A DNA stretch of 64,000 nt, from NCBI RefSeq assembly GCF_041395345.1, contig NZ_JAWLAR010000012.1, positions 1 to 64,000 of the forward strand, written 5' to 3'. The notes under the pieces were generated by a model. That model searched no databases. It was not told the DNA's origin and worked only from the letters and a program-made list of their open reading frames with translations. Position 1 is the first letter of the stretch, and each line of letters starts with the position of its first letter. The position numbers and the translations under genes are program-made. Positions 8,656-17,161 of this stretch are shown here, piece by piece. This DNA is from Dokdonella sp041395345. GTDB taxonomy: Bacteria; Pseudomonadota; Gammaproteobacteria; Xanthomonadales; Rhodanobacteraceae.

Positions 8656-10193
8656 AGTCCGTTGAACTGCCCGACGAGATTCAGGATGGCGACCTGATCG
8701 CCGCGGCGGATATCGGTTCCAACAGTTTTCATCTCGTCGTGGCGCGATACACGCACGGCGAGTTGCGCGTGATCGACCGCTTGCGCGAAAGCGTTCGCCT
8801 GGCCGCCGGCCTGCGCAAGGACGGCACTCTCAGCCGCGAACGACGTGAGCTCGCGTTCGACTGTCTGTCGCGGTTTGGCCAACGCCTGGCTGATTTCAAG
8901 CCTGGACGGGTTCGCGCGGTGGCCACCAATGCCGTCCGCCAGTTGGCCAGCCCGCAGGCATTCCTGCTTCCGGCGGAAACGGCGCTGGGCCATCCCATCG
9001 AAGTGGTTTCCGGCCGTGAGGAAGCGCGCCTGATCTATCAGGGTGTCGCCCGAGGCCTGCCAAGCAGCGACAAGACGCGACTTGTCGTCGATATCGGCGG
9101 CGGCAGTACCGAGTTCATCATCGGCCGCGGCCACGAAGCGCTGGAGCGTGAGAGCCTCCAGGTCGGCTGCATTGCCAGCACCATGCGATTCTTTGAAGAC
9201 GGCAAGATCACGCCCCGCCGCTGGAAACAGGCGCTTGCCGAGATAGCTGTCGAAATGCAGCAGTTTGGCGCCCACTACCGCGAGCGCGGCTGGAGCGAGG
9301 CCATCGGTTCCTCGGGAACCATGAAGGCCATTGGCGGCATCGTTCAGGCCAATGGCTGGTCCGAGCAGGGCATCACGGCCGATTCCCTCGCCACCTTGCG
9401 GGAAACCTTGCTCGCCTTCGGGCACAGCAGCAAGTTGAACCTTCCTGGCCTGTCCAGCGACCGGGTCAACGTGATCGCCGGTGGCGTGGCGATTCTCGAT
9501 GCGATTTTCAGGACATTCGGCCTCGAGCAGATGAACGTCTGCGATACCGCCATGCGCGAAGGCCTGCTCTACGACATGCTCGGCCGCGCGCTGCATACCG
9601 ACTCGCGCAATACCAGCATCCGGGCTTTGGCAGAGCGTTACGGCGTGGAGGAAGCACAGGCAACCCGTGTTGGCGAGACCGCAGCGAATCTTCTTGCCCA
9701 GGTCGCGGATCGCTGGCAACTGGATGTGCAGGCCCAGGAAATCCTCCACTGGTGCGCACATGTGCACGAGATCGGCCTGGCCATCGCGCACAGCCAGCAC
9801 CACGCCCACGGCGCCTACATTATTGCCAACTCCGACATGGCCGGCTTCGGCCGTCAGGAGCAGCAACAGCTGGCAGCGATCCTGCGCTCACATCGACGCA
9901 AGCCGGACACGGCGACCATGACAAGCCTGCCGCCACGCATGCAGCCCACCACGCAGCGCCTGACAGCCCTGCTGCGGCTGTCTGTGCTGTTGCACCGTGC
10001 GCGCAGCAGCGAAGCACTGCCCGACTTGCGATTGACCGCCAGGGACGGCGAGCTGACCCTCGACCTGCCAGGCACCTGGCTCGAGAATCATCCGTTGACC
10101 CGAATCGATCTGGAACAGGAACGTGACTACCTGAAGCTGATCGACATCAAGCTGGTGGTGAGCAAGTCCAGCAACCGGCTTGTCGCCGCCTGA
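8652..10193 (+). CDS. ppx: Exopolyphosphatase / GppA-type phosphatase
   Basis: A 513-residue enzyme of the Ppx/GppA family that releases phosphate from the ends of polyphosphate. The sugar-kinase-like fold shows AAADIGSNSFHLVVAR near residue 16-31 and the second phosphate loop VVDIGGGSTEFIIG near 145-158. The C-terminal half holds the HD-like domain with WCAHVHEIGLAIAHSQHH. The start chosen is the ATG at 8652, which overlaps the ppk stop as ATGA. An ATG 12 codons earlier would lie inside ppk. Ppx versus GppA cannot be separated from motifs alone, but the position after ppk and the length of about 510 favour Ppx. Confidence 0.94.
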   Translation: MKSVELPDEIQDGDLIAAADIGSNSFHLVVARYTHGELRVIDRLRESVRLAAGLRKDGTLSRERRELAFDCLSRFGQRLADFKPGRVRAVATNAVRQLASPQAFLLPAETALGHPIEVVSGREEARLIYQGVARGLPSSDKTRLVVDIGGGSTEFIIGRGHEALERESLQVGCIASTMRFFEDGKITPRRWKQALAEIAVEMQQFGAHYRERGWSEAIGSSGTMKAIGGIVQANGWSEQGITADSLATLRETLLAFGHSSKLNLPGLSSDRVNVIAGGVAILDAIFRTFGLEQMNVCDTAMREGLLYDMLGRALHTDSRNTSIRALAERYGVEEAQATRVGETAANLLAQVADRWQLDVQAQEILHWCAHVHEIGLAIAHSQHHAHGAYIIANSDMAGFGRQEQQQLAAILRSHRRKPDTATMTSLPPRMQPTTQRLTALLRLSVLLHRARSSEALPDLRLTARDGELTLDLPGTWLENHPLTRIDLEQERDYLKLIDIKLVVSKSSNRLVAA

Positions 10194-10263
10194 AGGCATT
10201 CGCCTGCCAGCGCCGAACCGTTGTCCGGAACGCGATGCCGCTGAATCGCTTGAGGTAGCAGCC

Positions 10264-10328
10264 AGCTTCAGCTGCGATGCTCTATCGCCGACCCGCATAT
10301 GAGCATCATGGGCATCGCAGCTGAAGCT
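10264..10328. repeat. Inverted repeat, REP-like, after ppx
   Basis: Perfect 17-base arms at 10264-10280 (AGCTTCAGCTGCGATGC) and 10312-10328 are separated by 31 bases. It could form a long hairpin in the transcript leaving ppx, but no T-run follows, so it is not a classical terminator. The CTTCAGCTGCG core resembles the GGCTTCAGCCGCG core of the repeat near 55.87 kb, which suggests the REP-type family common between genes in this order. The rest of 10194-10456 shows nothing coding. Confidence 0.7.
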
Positions 10329-10456
10329 TGCTCCGGCGAGCTGCCGCCATCTGCCCTGACTTCCGGATCTGTGGTCCCAGGCCATCCCCGGAGTTTTCGC
10401 GATCCGGCACAAGGCTTATGATGGGCAGATCCATTCCCGGACCAGGAAACCAGACG

Positions 10457-11119
10457 ATGATCCACTTCCCCAGCATTCGCGGCGCGCGCGCCATCCTTCC
10501 CTTCGCCCTGCTCCTGGCGATTCCGTTCGGAGCCCTCGCCCAGGACAAGGCCGAGCCTGCACAGCCCGCGGCAAAGCCGGAAGCCGCGGCAGCGGCCGAA
10601 GCTCCGAAAGCCAACCCGAAAGCGAAGATCACGACCAGCGAGGGCGACATCGTCATCGAACTGAATGCTGAAAAGGCACCCAAGAGCGTCGAGAACTTTA
10701 TCCAGTACGCGAACGACGGGTTCTACAACGGCACGATCTTTCATCGCGTGATCAACAACTTCATGATCCAGGGCGGCGGCTTCACCCCCGATCTGCGCCA
10801 GAAACCGACCCGACCCTCGATTCCGAATGAGGCCAACAACGGCCTCTCCAACAAGCGCGGCACGGTCGCCATGGCGCGTACACCGGACCCGAACTCGGCC
10901 ACTGCGCAGTTCTTCATCAACCTGGTCGACAACCGCAATCTGGACTTCGTCAGCGACGAGCGCGCCGAAACCTGGGGCTATGCCGTATTCGGTGAAGTCG
11001 TCGAAGGCATGGATGTGGTCGACAAGATCAAGGCCATACCAACCGGCCCCAAGGGCCCGTTCCGCAGCGATGTACCGACCACCGACGTCGTCATCGAAAA
11101 GGTCGAGATACTTCCCTGA
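10457..11119 (+). CDS. ppiA: Periplasmic peptidyl-prolyl cis-trans isomerase, cyclophilin type
   Basis: A 220-residue cyclophilin that speeds X-Pro bond isomerisation during folding. From the ATG at 10457 (AGGA about 11 bases upstream) it has a signal peptide (RGARAILPFALLLAIPFGALA). An Ala/Pro/Lys-rich linker of about 35 residues precedes the cyclophilin domain at about 55-220. The catalytic region is FHRVINNFMIQGGG, with TAQFFINLVDN and GYAVFGEVVEGMDVVDKI further on, the usual PpiA/PpiB set. An upstream in-frame extension of 43 codons is discarded because it has no signal character. lpxH follows, as in the ppiB-lpxH pair of E. coli, but the signal peptide argues for a periplasmic enzyme. 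Confidence 0.92.
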   Translation: MIHFPSIRGARAILPFALLLAIPFGALAQDKAEPAQPAAKPEAAAAAEAPKANPKAKITTSEGDIVIELNAEKAPKSVENFIQYANDGFYNGTIFHRVINNFMIQGGGFTPDLRQKPTRPSIPNEANNGLSNKRGTVAMARTPDPNSATAQFFINLVDNRNLDFVSDERAETWGYAVFGEVVEGMDVVDKIKAIPTGPKGPFRSDVPTTDVVIEKVEILP

Positions 11120-11197
11120 TTCGAAGCCCGACCCGCTTGGATTTGGTCACCCCTCAAGTCGAACCGTCGACAAGGGCGCGATGCCGACTGTGAAAGT

Positions 11198-11221
11198 CCT
11201 TCTCCCGCCTGCGGGAGAAGG
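11198..11221. repeat. Palindrome CCTTCTCCCGC-CT-GCGGGAGAAGG in the ppiA-lpxH gap
   Basis: Perfect 11-base arms with a 2-base loop, followed by a second partial copy (GTCCCGCAGGGGGAAGAGGGG). This is the well-known type of CTCTCCCGC/GCGGGAGAG dispersed intergenic repeat of GC-rich proteobacteria. No T-run follows, so termination is doubtful. The rest of the 252-base gap (11120-11371) holds no gene. Confidence 0.65.
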
Positions 11222-11371
11222 TCCCGCAGGGGGAAGAGGGGCTCTTGGCGCCTTTGATTTTCTCACCAACAGCAGTCGTACCGATCGCCGGAAAAGTTGA
11301 TCCCGGTGTACTGCGGATTTTGCGGCCCAGAGCAATAGTCGAAAAATAGCCATGGCTGCCAACGAAACCCG

Positions 11372-12095
11372 ATGACCACCCTCTTCATCTCCGATCTCCA
11401 CCTCGACCTGTCTCGCCCCGAGATCATTCGGCAATTCGAAGAATTCATTCGCTATGAGGCAGTCCGTGCGGATGCCCTCTACATCCTCGGGGACCTCTTC
11501 GAAGCCTGGATCGGCGACGACGCCGACAGCGAAATCGGCCAGCGCTTCATCGACGCCATGCGACCCATGCGCGATGCCGGTCGCCCCACCTTCTTCATGC
11601 ATGGCAACCGGGATTTCCTGCTCGGAGAAAGCTACGCGCGCAAGGCCGGCCTGACCCTGCTGCCGGACCCGTCGGTCATAGATCTCTATGGAACGCCCAC
11701 CCTGCTGATGCACGGCGACAGCCTGTGCATAGACGACGGGCAGTATCAGCAGTTCAGAACCCTGTCGCGCTCACCCGATTGGCAACGCCAGTTTCTTGAG
11801 CGCAGCGTCGAAGAGCGGGAAGCATTTGCTGGCCAGGCCCGCGAAGAAAGCCGGCGGCACACGGGCAGCGATGCCAATTCGGCGATCATGGACGTCAATC
11901 AGGAGGCCGTATGGCTGCCTCAATGCCTGAGCCGGAGTGCATCACCTGATACACGGCCACACCCACCGCCCCGCCACCCATCAGTTCGAACTGGATGGCA
12001 AATCGGCGGAGCGCATCGTACTGGGAGACTGGTATGAGCAATCCAGCAGTATCAGTTTTGACGATTACCTGGAAAGCTCTTCCGAGCTGCGTTGA
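11372..12095 (+). pseudogene. lpxH: UDP-2,3-diacylglucosamine hydrolase, reading frame broken twice
   Basis: LpxH removes UMP from UDP-2,3-diacylglucosamine in lipid A synthesis. The first 180 codons are a good LpxH with metal ligands at the E. coli positions: D8, H10 (SDLHLD), D41 (GDLFEAWIGDD), N79 (HGNRD) and H114 (MHGD). After IMDVNQEAV the frame runs into unrelated sequence and stops at 12037. The missing end is present in another frame: HHLIHGHTHRPATHQFEL, then RIVLGDWYEQSS, from 11940 to the stop at 12095. Two indels, near 11909-11914 and near 11931-11933, are needed to join them. The last metal ligands (GHTH) lie beyond the breaks. Because LpxH is normally essential, either the assembly has two base errors here or another enzyme (LpxI/LpxG type) replaces it. 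Confidence 0.85.
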
Positions 12096-12119
12096 TCACA
12101 GGCCTCTCCAATCCAGGCC

Positions 12120-12614
12120 TTACTCCACGGAGAACTCTTGCAATGCCACGGGGAGAGTGGGATTCGTAATGGTAACTGGCCCACAACCAGCACCAAACGT
12201 TGTCACTAACAAGTAGTAGGTACCGTTCGCCAGGCTATCCATGGGCCCCAAGGTTTCTGTTCCGCCCGCGCCAGCACTGTCGGCCTCCAAAGGGCATGGA
12301 GACGAACCATTGCAACTGCCCGACATCAATCCAACATAGATGTCATAGGCCGCATTGGACGTGGAAATAACCATACTCCCTGAATGAGCGCCCGGCCCGA
12401 CCTGCACGGACCAGATGGCATCAGTAGCGTTGCCGATCGGATTTAAACCGCTGCAAGAAACCGCCAGCTGATCCGTTGCCGTGCAAGTGTCATATGACGG
12501 CAGGGGAATTCCGCTCTGGGCTCCGGTAATGTTGCCGGCGGTCGGCGTGCAAACCTGTGCGGAAACACATCCCGAAAACGCAGCAAATGCCAAGCCAATC
12601 CAGATCTTGCTCAT
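12120..12614 (-). CDS. Small secreted cysteine-containing protein, paralogue 1
   Basis: A 164-residue exported protein of unknown function. ATG at 12614 has AAGGAAG 5-11 bases upstream and gives a signal peptide (MSKIWIGLAFAAFSGCVSAQ). The mature part has six cysteines (CTPTAG, DTCTATDQ, AVSCSGLNPIG, GSCNG, SPCPLE, GAGCGP). The second half reads YDIYVGLMSGSC then LANGTYYLLVTTFGAGC, a pattern seen in beta-sandwich pre-peptidase-like (PPC) domains. It ends with LPVALQEFSVE. It is about three-quarters identical, by eye, to the protein at 14218-14727, with the Cys positions conserved. The stop is 24 bases from the convergent lpxH. GC is a little lower than in the housekeeping genes. Confidence 0.8.
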   Translation of the reverse strand: MSKIWIGLAFAAFSGCVSAQVCTPTAGNITGAQSGIPLPSYDTCTATDQLAVSCSGLNPIGNATDAIWSVQVGPGAHSGSMVISTSNAAYDIYVGLMSGSCNGSSPCPLEADSAGAGGTETLGPMDSLANGTYYLLVTTFGAGCGPVTITNPTLPVALQEFSVE

Positions 12615-12755
12615 GAGCACTTCCTTCCTTGATGCCAAAATTCGTCAATTCGGATGATATCTCTCTTTGTGCGGCAAGCAAAATTGCTAACGCCTCGCGA
12701 ATCAATTCTGCAATTTGGTCGCGCAAGGAACTTTGCCTCGTCTGCTCTGGGGCGG

Positions 12756-14156
12756 CTACTTTGCTTTAACCGCCTGCGGAGTTGTGAACTCCCGCTTTCG
12801 CCCATCCTCGTACACAAGGCCAACGTAGTAGTAGTAAGTGGTGCCGGACTCTGCATCCATGTCGCGCCAGCGGTAGATTGAACCGATCTCGCCCGAACTA
12901 TCCAGCCGCTTGATGAAATCGTGGCTAACCCTCTTGAATGGCCCGTCCTTCGAGCTTCCGCGGAAAATCTCATAGCCCCACACGCCATACTCATTGGATG
13001 CTTGCCAGGTCAGCAACGGCCCCTTTCCCTCGGGGGCAGGCATCTCTAGCGGCTGAGGTGGCTTCCGGATAGCGTTCCTTATGACGTCGGAAACTTGTGG
13101 CTCTGCTTCCGCAGATGCCCTCAAATCGTCGTCCAGATTCCTGATTTGAGTGTCTTTGCCGATAATGAGTGCTCCGAACTCAATTGGAAACTCGCGCTTT
13201 GACGGAAGCAGTTCTAGTACCACTTTTCCTCCGCGCTGGCCACGCTCGCTTTGAGCCGGAAAGCCGATGCGCAGATTCATGCACGAATCATTCTTAGGGA
13301 TGCAGTCCTGCAATGTGGCCTGAGCTTCGATGCCTTCAACGCGGACAGAGCCAATCTTGATGGGCTTGCCATCGATTTCTTCCAGCCTGACGATTCGTTC
13401 GCTGGATTCGCCGGTTCGCATCAGCGCGAAATCTACCGGATTCATGCTAGGCACAAGTCGCGTAACCATCTGGCCACGAACACGTAAGCCTACCTTGGGC
13501 TGCAATGTACTCGAGGTGGAAAGGATCACGTATTCATCAAACAATCCCAATGGTGCGTTCTTCTTGCTGACAAGGTGGATTCCAAGTCCGTCATCAACTA
13601 CTTCGGTCTTGAATCGATCACCATCGTCGACAACACCTGTCAACTTTAGATTCGAACCAGGCACCCTCTTTATCGTCAGGGTCCTGGTAGCGCCGTTGAT
13701 CTCGTCGATGTTTCCAAAATCGACCTTTACGGACTCCGGGTCCACGACCCAATCAACAAAGCCGCGAACCGCAAAACTCATTTCAGGCGTGTCAAGGTTG
13801 CCCGTATAAACATCAAAGTACTTGGCAATTCGCCCGACGCCGTGATCAGTCTGGATGGCGACTTCAAACTCGACGCTGCCGTTCGGCGCAATCTCGATCG
13901 GGGTTGTCCCAAGAAACTTGTCCGTAGCTAGCCGCGGCCTGATCGCATCGATAGTCACCGTCTTGTTGCTCAAATTTGTGAGTTTCACATTCGCGCGGGT
14001 TTCCTGATAGGGAAACGCGACACCAAACTCGGGCTCGCTAAGTACCGACAGCATTTCGCTGGGTACTGGCGACGTGGGGCGCGAATCGGCCGCCGATGCG
14101 GTGGACAGCAACGCTAACAACGCGATTGCGACAGATACTTTTAGCCGGACCTTCAT
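12756..14156 (-). CDS. Exported DUF1573-like protein with C-terminal fibronectin-III-like domain
   Basis: A 466-residue protein. Start chosen at ATG 14156 (MKVRLKVSVAIALLALLSTASAA, a clean signal peptide). Upstream in-frame starts lie in the terminator of the preceding gene. Residues 35-130 read as a DUF1573/ASPM-type immunoglobulin-like domain (VKLTNLSNKTVTID, IAPNGSVEFEVAIQT). A second similar region covers about 130-220. The C-terminal 90 residues look like a fibronectin type III module (LLTWQASNEYGVWGYEIFRG, TTYYYYVGLVYEDG). No catalytic motif is visible; a structural or binding role in the envelope is likely but inferred. Hand counts of two lines give 53% and 45% GC against about 63% in ppk, which hints at acquisition. 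Confidence 0.75.
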   Translation of the reverse strand: MKVRLKVSVAIALLALLSTASAADSRPTSPVPSEMLSVLSEPEFGVAFPYQETRANVKLTNLSNKTVTIDAIRPRLATDKFLGTTPIEIAPNGSVEFEVAIQTDHGVGRIAKYFDVYTGNLDTPEMSFAVRGFVDWVVDPESVKVDFGNIDEINGATRTLTIKRVPGSNLKLTGVVDDGDRFKTEVVDDGLGIHLVSKKNAPLGLFDEYVILSTSSTLQPKVGLRVRGQMVTRLVPSMNPVDFALMRTGESSERIVRLEEIDGKPIKIGSVRVEGIEAQATLQDCIPKNDSCMNLRIGFPAQSERGQRGGKVVLELLPSKREFPIEFGALIIGKDTQIRNLDDDLRASAEAEPQVSDVIRNAIRKPPQPLEMPAPEGKGPLLTWQASNEYGVWGYEIFRGSSKDGPFKRVSHDFIKRLDSSGEIGSIYRWRDMDAESGTTYYYYVGLVYEDGRKREFTTPQAVKAK

Positions 14157-14173
14157 TTTTCTCTCGCCCATAA

Positions 14174-14203
14174 AAAAGCCCACGTGTCTCCACGTGGGCT
14201 TTT
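14174..14203 (-). terminator. Rho-independent terminator after the 14.2-14.7 kb gene
   Basis: Perfect 13-base arms (AAAAGCCCACGTG and its complement) with a TCTC loop, flanked by an A-run on the plus strand that gives six U residues on the minus-strand transcript. It lies 15 bases after the stop of the minus-strand secreted-protein gene and before the start of the DUF1573-like gene, so it separates two transcripts or acts as an attenuator. The symmetric A/T tails would let it work in both directions. Confidence 0.9.
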
Positions 14204-14217
14204 AGGATGACTTCTGC

Positions 14218-14727
14218 TTACTCTACCGAGAAACCTTGGAGGCTCACCGGCAGCGTAGGCGGAGTGATAACGACCGGACCACAACCTGCACCGAACGTGG
14301 TAACGAGCAGGAAGTAGGAACCGTTGGCCAAACCATCAACCGGACCAAGCGTTTCGGAACCGCCGGCTCCGTTGCTGTCGGCCTCAAGTGGGCAAGGCGA
14401 CGAGCCATTGCAGGTGCCCGACATCAGACCAGCATAGATGTCATAGGTTCCCACGGAGGTCGTGATCTGGAAGCTGCCGTTATGGGCACCAGGGCCGACC
14501 GTGACCGCCCAGACGGCATCGGTCGCGTTGCCAATCGGATTCAGGCCACTGCAGGATACCGCCAGCTGATCGGCTGCGGTGCAGGTATCAAAAGCGGCCT
14601 GCGGAGTATTGCTGGTGGCGCCGTTCAACACCGGGGTACCGGCACTAGGGGTACAGTTCTGGGCGAAGCTTGCCCCGGCGAACATCAACGACGCCGCGAC
14701 AGTAGCTCCAAGCAAAGTCTTTTTCAT
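14218..14727 (-). CDS. Small secreted cysteine-containing protein, paralogue 2
   Basis: A 169-residue exported protein, paralogue of the one at 12120-12614. ATG at 14727 is preceded by GGAG 8 bases upstream; a GTG three codons earlier would overlap that site. Signal peptide MKKTLLGATVAASLMFAGASFAQ. The mature protein keeps the same six cysteines and the blocks QLAVSCSGLNPIGNATDA, VGPGAH, SPCPLEADS, GSETLGP and LLVTTFGAGCGP, and ends LPVSLQGFSVE. Third-codon positions differ widely from paralogue 1, so the duplication is old and the protein sequence is under constraint. Function unknown; a PPC-like beta-sandwich is a guess. Probably co-transcribed with the gene upstream (49-base gap, no terminator) and followed by a strong terminator. 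Confidence 0.82.
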   Translation of the reverse strand: MKKTLLGATVAASLMFAGASFAQNCTPSAGTPVLNGATSNTPQAAFDTCTAADQLAVSCSGLNPIGNATDAVWAVTVGPGAHNGSFQITTSVGTYDIYAGLMSGTCNGSSPCPLEADSNGAGGSETLGPVDGLANGSYFLLVTTFGAGCGPVVITPPTLPVSLQGFSVE

Positions 14728-14776
14728 TATCGTCACTCCAAAAAGTATTCAACAGGTTTTTATGTAAGCCAGTTGC

Positions 14777-15532
14777 TCAGTTGCCGATGAAGGTCTGGCG
14801 ACGGGAATCGAACTGGTCAAAGTAGACATAGTTCGTGTTCGTGAAGTTCTGGCGCCAGAAGGTGCTTGCACCAGCGAGGCCCAGGACAACCTGATCAACA
14901 CCGGTCCAGACGCTGTTGGCCAGGTTCGAGACGGTACCCGTCGGGCTGCCATCGCTGGTAGAGGTTGCTACATCGGTCACCCAGTAGCGCATGCTGCCCG
15001 TGCCAGCGGCGACAGTGAGGTCGATTTCCACACGGTTCGCGCCGGCCTGATTCGGAAGTGCGACGTCAACGATCTGGTAGAGGCTACCCTGGTTGGTGTC
15101 ACCAACCAGAAAACGCAGCGAAGCTGCCGTTCCATTGCCACGCAGGAAGGCCTGCACCAGGTTGCCGGTGCCGCCCGGCGCCGTACCGGTACCGATGACA
15201 TTGAACACGGTGGCCGCACGATTGGCTGCGGTCAGAGTGATTCCCGACGCGTCAACGATGAACTGCGCGCGGTAGCGGGTTTCACTGGCCGGTGTCTGGT
15301 CAAGCACGCCTGCCTTGGCCGCCGGCGAGCTGTTCTGGTTCAGCGCGGTGCGCAGACGGCACGGCGTGGAATCATATCCGCCGGTCTGGCTCGAAACGGT
15401 GCCCTGCAGCTGAAGGGTCAGGCTCCACGGCGGGGAAAGGCTGGTCGGGCACTGTGCCATGGCGGCGCCAGCTGCACCAAAACCCACCAAGCCCACAACT
15501 GCCATAGCAAGTGTTTTCATTTTCGTGTTCAT
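14777..15532 (-). CDS. Secreted protein of unknown function
   Basis: A 251-residue exported protein. ATG at 15532 follows a GGAGAG site by about 9 bases and yields MNTKMKTLAMAVVGLVGFGAAGAAMA as signal peptide. A second ATG four codons in is possible. The mature protein starts QCPTSLSPPW, has only two cysteines, and is rich in Thr, Asn, Gly and Ala with short beta-like strands (RYRAQFIVDASGITL, LYQIVDVALPN, MRYWVTDVA). The C-terminus YVYFDQFDSRRQTFIGN looks like the closing strand of a jelly-roll. I recognise no family with certainty; a lectin-like or concanavalin-like fold is possible. It opens the minus-strand block of four exported proteins. Confidence 0.78.
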   Translation of the reverse strand: MNTKMKTLAMAVVGLVGFGAAGAAMAQCPTSLSPPWSLTLQLQGTVSSQTGGYDSTPCRLRTALNQNSSPAAKAGVLDQTPASETRYRAQFIVDASGITLTAANRAATVFNVIGTGTAPGGTGNLVQAFLRGNGTAASLRFLVGDTNQGSLYQIVDVALPNQAGANRVEIDLTVAAGTGSMRYWVTDVATSTSDGSPTGTVSNLANSVWTGVDQVVLGLAGASTFWRQNFTNTNYVYFDQFDSRRQTFIGN

Positions 15533-15985
15533 TTGGTTGTCTCTCCAGGATTGTCTGGGTGGGGTGGGTCCCCTTCCCCTTAAAGCACACACCGAAAGGC
15601 CTAGCCCGTGCCTTAACCGTTCGGAGCTTAAGGACTTTACCCTTTGCTCGTCAACAGCTTCCGCGCTTTTGCTTGGCCAACTTGTCAGAACCGGGCTTTG
15701 ATCTGTCGTTCCGTCTCACCTCGAAAAAGGGGGAGAGTCGGCCCGTCATTCCCTGTTCACAGGACAATAGACGCATGGGAATGCCGGATCCGGACACTCT
15801 TGCTCTTCGCGCACCCATTCCCAATCCGTCCCATGAACAGTGTCGGGCGTCCTTGCGGGTCTCCGGGCCCGGCAAGGCCCGTGCTGCCCCGGGATCCCAT
15901 GCGCAGGCGCGGACAGCCTTCGACAACCCCTCTCTTGCCTCGAATCGCCCTGCTCCAGGCTTTTCTGGCACAAGTCACGCATTGA
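15533..15985. other. 453-base gap between divergent genes
   Basis: No convincing gene. It must hold the promoters for the secreted-protein gene (minus) and the glycosyltransferase (plus). A weak inverted pair CCTTAA/TTAAGG at 15611-15633 is the only symmetric element I noticed, and I found no strong promoter pair. Short open frames here lack start signals and family features. Confidence 0.6.
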
Positions 15986-16774
15986 TTGACATGCAAGCCG
16001 GCGGATGACGAGAATCGCGGTCCCCTGCTCCCCATCAGGTCTGACTTGACCACGCTGCTGCCTACCGATTGCCTGGCTGTCATCCCCGCCCGAGACGAAT
16101 GCGCCACGGTCGCAAGCGTGGTGGCCGGCGTGCGCGCAGCGCTGGGATGCCGCGTGCTCGTTGTCGACGACGCCAGCACCGATGGAACGGGCGCCACCGC
16201 CCGCGCCGCGGGGGCAGATGTATTGACGCTGCCGATAGGGCTGGGCGCCTGGGGCGCGAGCCAGACCGGCATCCGCTATGCGCGGAAACACGGGTTCAAG
16301 TCAGTACTCTGCCTGGACGCCGATGGACAGCACATGCCCGATTCCCTGCCGCTTCTGTTCGAGGCACGCAGGCAGACGAATGCCAATGTCGTCATCGGGA
16401 CGTGCTTTGAACGGCTCAGCCTGCCGAAACGGATTGCCTGGCAATATCTGAGACTGCTGACCGGCCTTCGCCTGCGCGACTTCACGTCGGGATTGCGTCT
16501 TTACGATCAGCAGGCCATGCAGGTGCTCGCTGCGCCGGAAGCGAGCCTGCTGGACTTCCAGGACGTGGGCGTACTCATGTTGCTGGCAGGAAAAGGCATG
16601 CGAATCACCGAGACCCCGGTGCCGATGCAGGCGCGCAAGAGCGGACATTCTCGTGTATTCGCTTCCTGGGCCGTGGTCGCGCGTTACATGTTCAACACGA
16701 CGATACTCTGCATCTCGCGCGTGGATCTAGGAACGCGGGCAGCGGAACCGGCTGCAGCGAGCGTGAAAAACTGA
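15986..16774 (+). CDS. Glycosyltransferase family 2
   Basis: A cytoplasmic-face GT-A glycosyltransferase of about 262 residues. It has VIPARDECATVASVVAG at the N-terminus, LVVDDASTDGTG with the first Asp, and LCLDADGQHMPD containing the DxD-like metal site. Such enzymes (DPM1/GtrB-like) move a sugar from a nucleotide donor to a lipid or growing glycan. There is no C-terminal pair of membrane helices, unlike GtrB. The start is uncertain: TTG at 15986 is the first in-frame option and other alternatives lie 20-30 codons in. The TGA overlaps the ATG of the next gene (TGATG), so the two are coupled. Confidence 0.85.
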   Translation: MTCKPADDENRGPLLPIRSDLTTLLPTDCLAVIPARDECATVASVVAGVRAALGCRVLVVDDASTDGTGATARAAGADVLTLPIGLGAWGASQTGIRYARKHGFKSVLCLDADGQHMPDSLPLLFEARRQTNANVVIGTCFERLSLPKRIAWQYLRLLTGLRLRDFTSGLRLYDQQAMQVLAAPEASLLDFQDVGVLMLLAGKGMRITETPVPMQARKSGHSRVFASWAVVARYMFNTTILCISRVDLGTRAAEPAAASVKN

Positions 16775-17157
16775 TGCTGGACGCCCAGATCACCGCCGCC
16801 ATTCTCGGCTTCGCCCTTGCCGGTGCGATCCTCTACCTCGTGCGCCGCGACCATCTGCACGGACCGTTCGCGGCGTGGTGGCTGATGGTGGCCGCGGCCA
16901 CGCTCATTCTTGGCATGTTCCCGGCTCTGGTCATCTGGCTCGGCAAGCTGACCGGCATCAACTATGCGCCGGTGCTGCCGATCATCATTGGACTGTCGAT
17001 GGTCTTGCTGAGGCTGCTCAAGCTCGATATCGATCGCTCCCGGCAGGAACGCCAGATGCGCCGACTGACCCAGAAACTGGCCATGCTCGAGCAGGAAATC
17101 GAACGCTTGCGCAATCCGGTCAACTCCGGTTCCTCCGACGCCAAGTCGATCGACTAG
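16774..17157 (+). CDS. DUF2304-family membrane protein
   Basis: A 127-residue protein with three predicted membrane helices (about 6-23, 35-58, 66-83) and a C-terminal coiled coil of about 35 residues (RQERQMRRLTQKLAMLEQEIERL). This is the usual layout of DUF2304 proteins, which sit next to family 2 glycosyltransferases in surface-polysaccharide clusters and probably anchor or assist them. Its ATG overlaps the glycosyltransferase stop and the next gene starts 4 bases after its stop, so all three form one operon. Confidence 0.85.
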   Translation: MLDAQITAAILGFALAGAILYLVRRDHLHGPFAAWWLMVAAATLILGMFPALVIWLGKLTGINYAPVLPIIIGLSMVLLRLLKLDIDRSRQERQMRRLTQKLAMLEQEIERLRNPVNSGSSDAKSID

Positions 17158-17161
17158 CTCG

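Noticed and set aside
15986..15991. TTGACA as a -35 box
   Set aside because: It overlaps the possible TTG start of the glycosyltransferase and no -10 lies 16-18 bases downstream, so it is not taken as a promoter.
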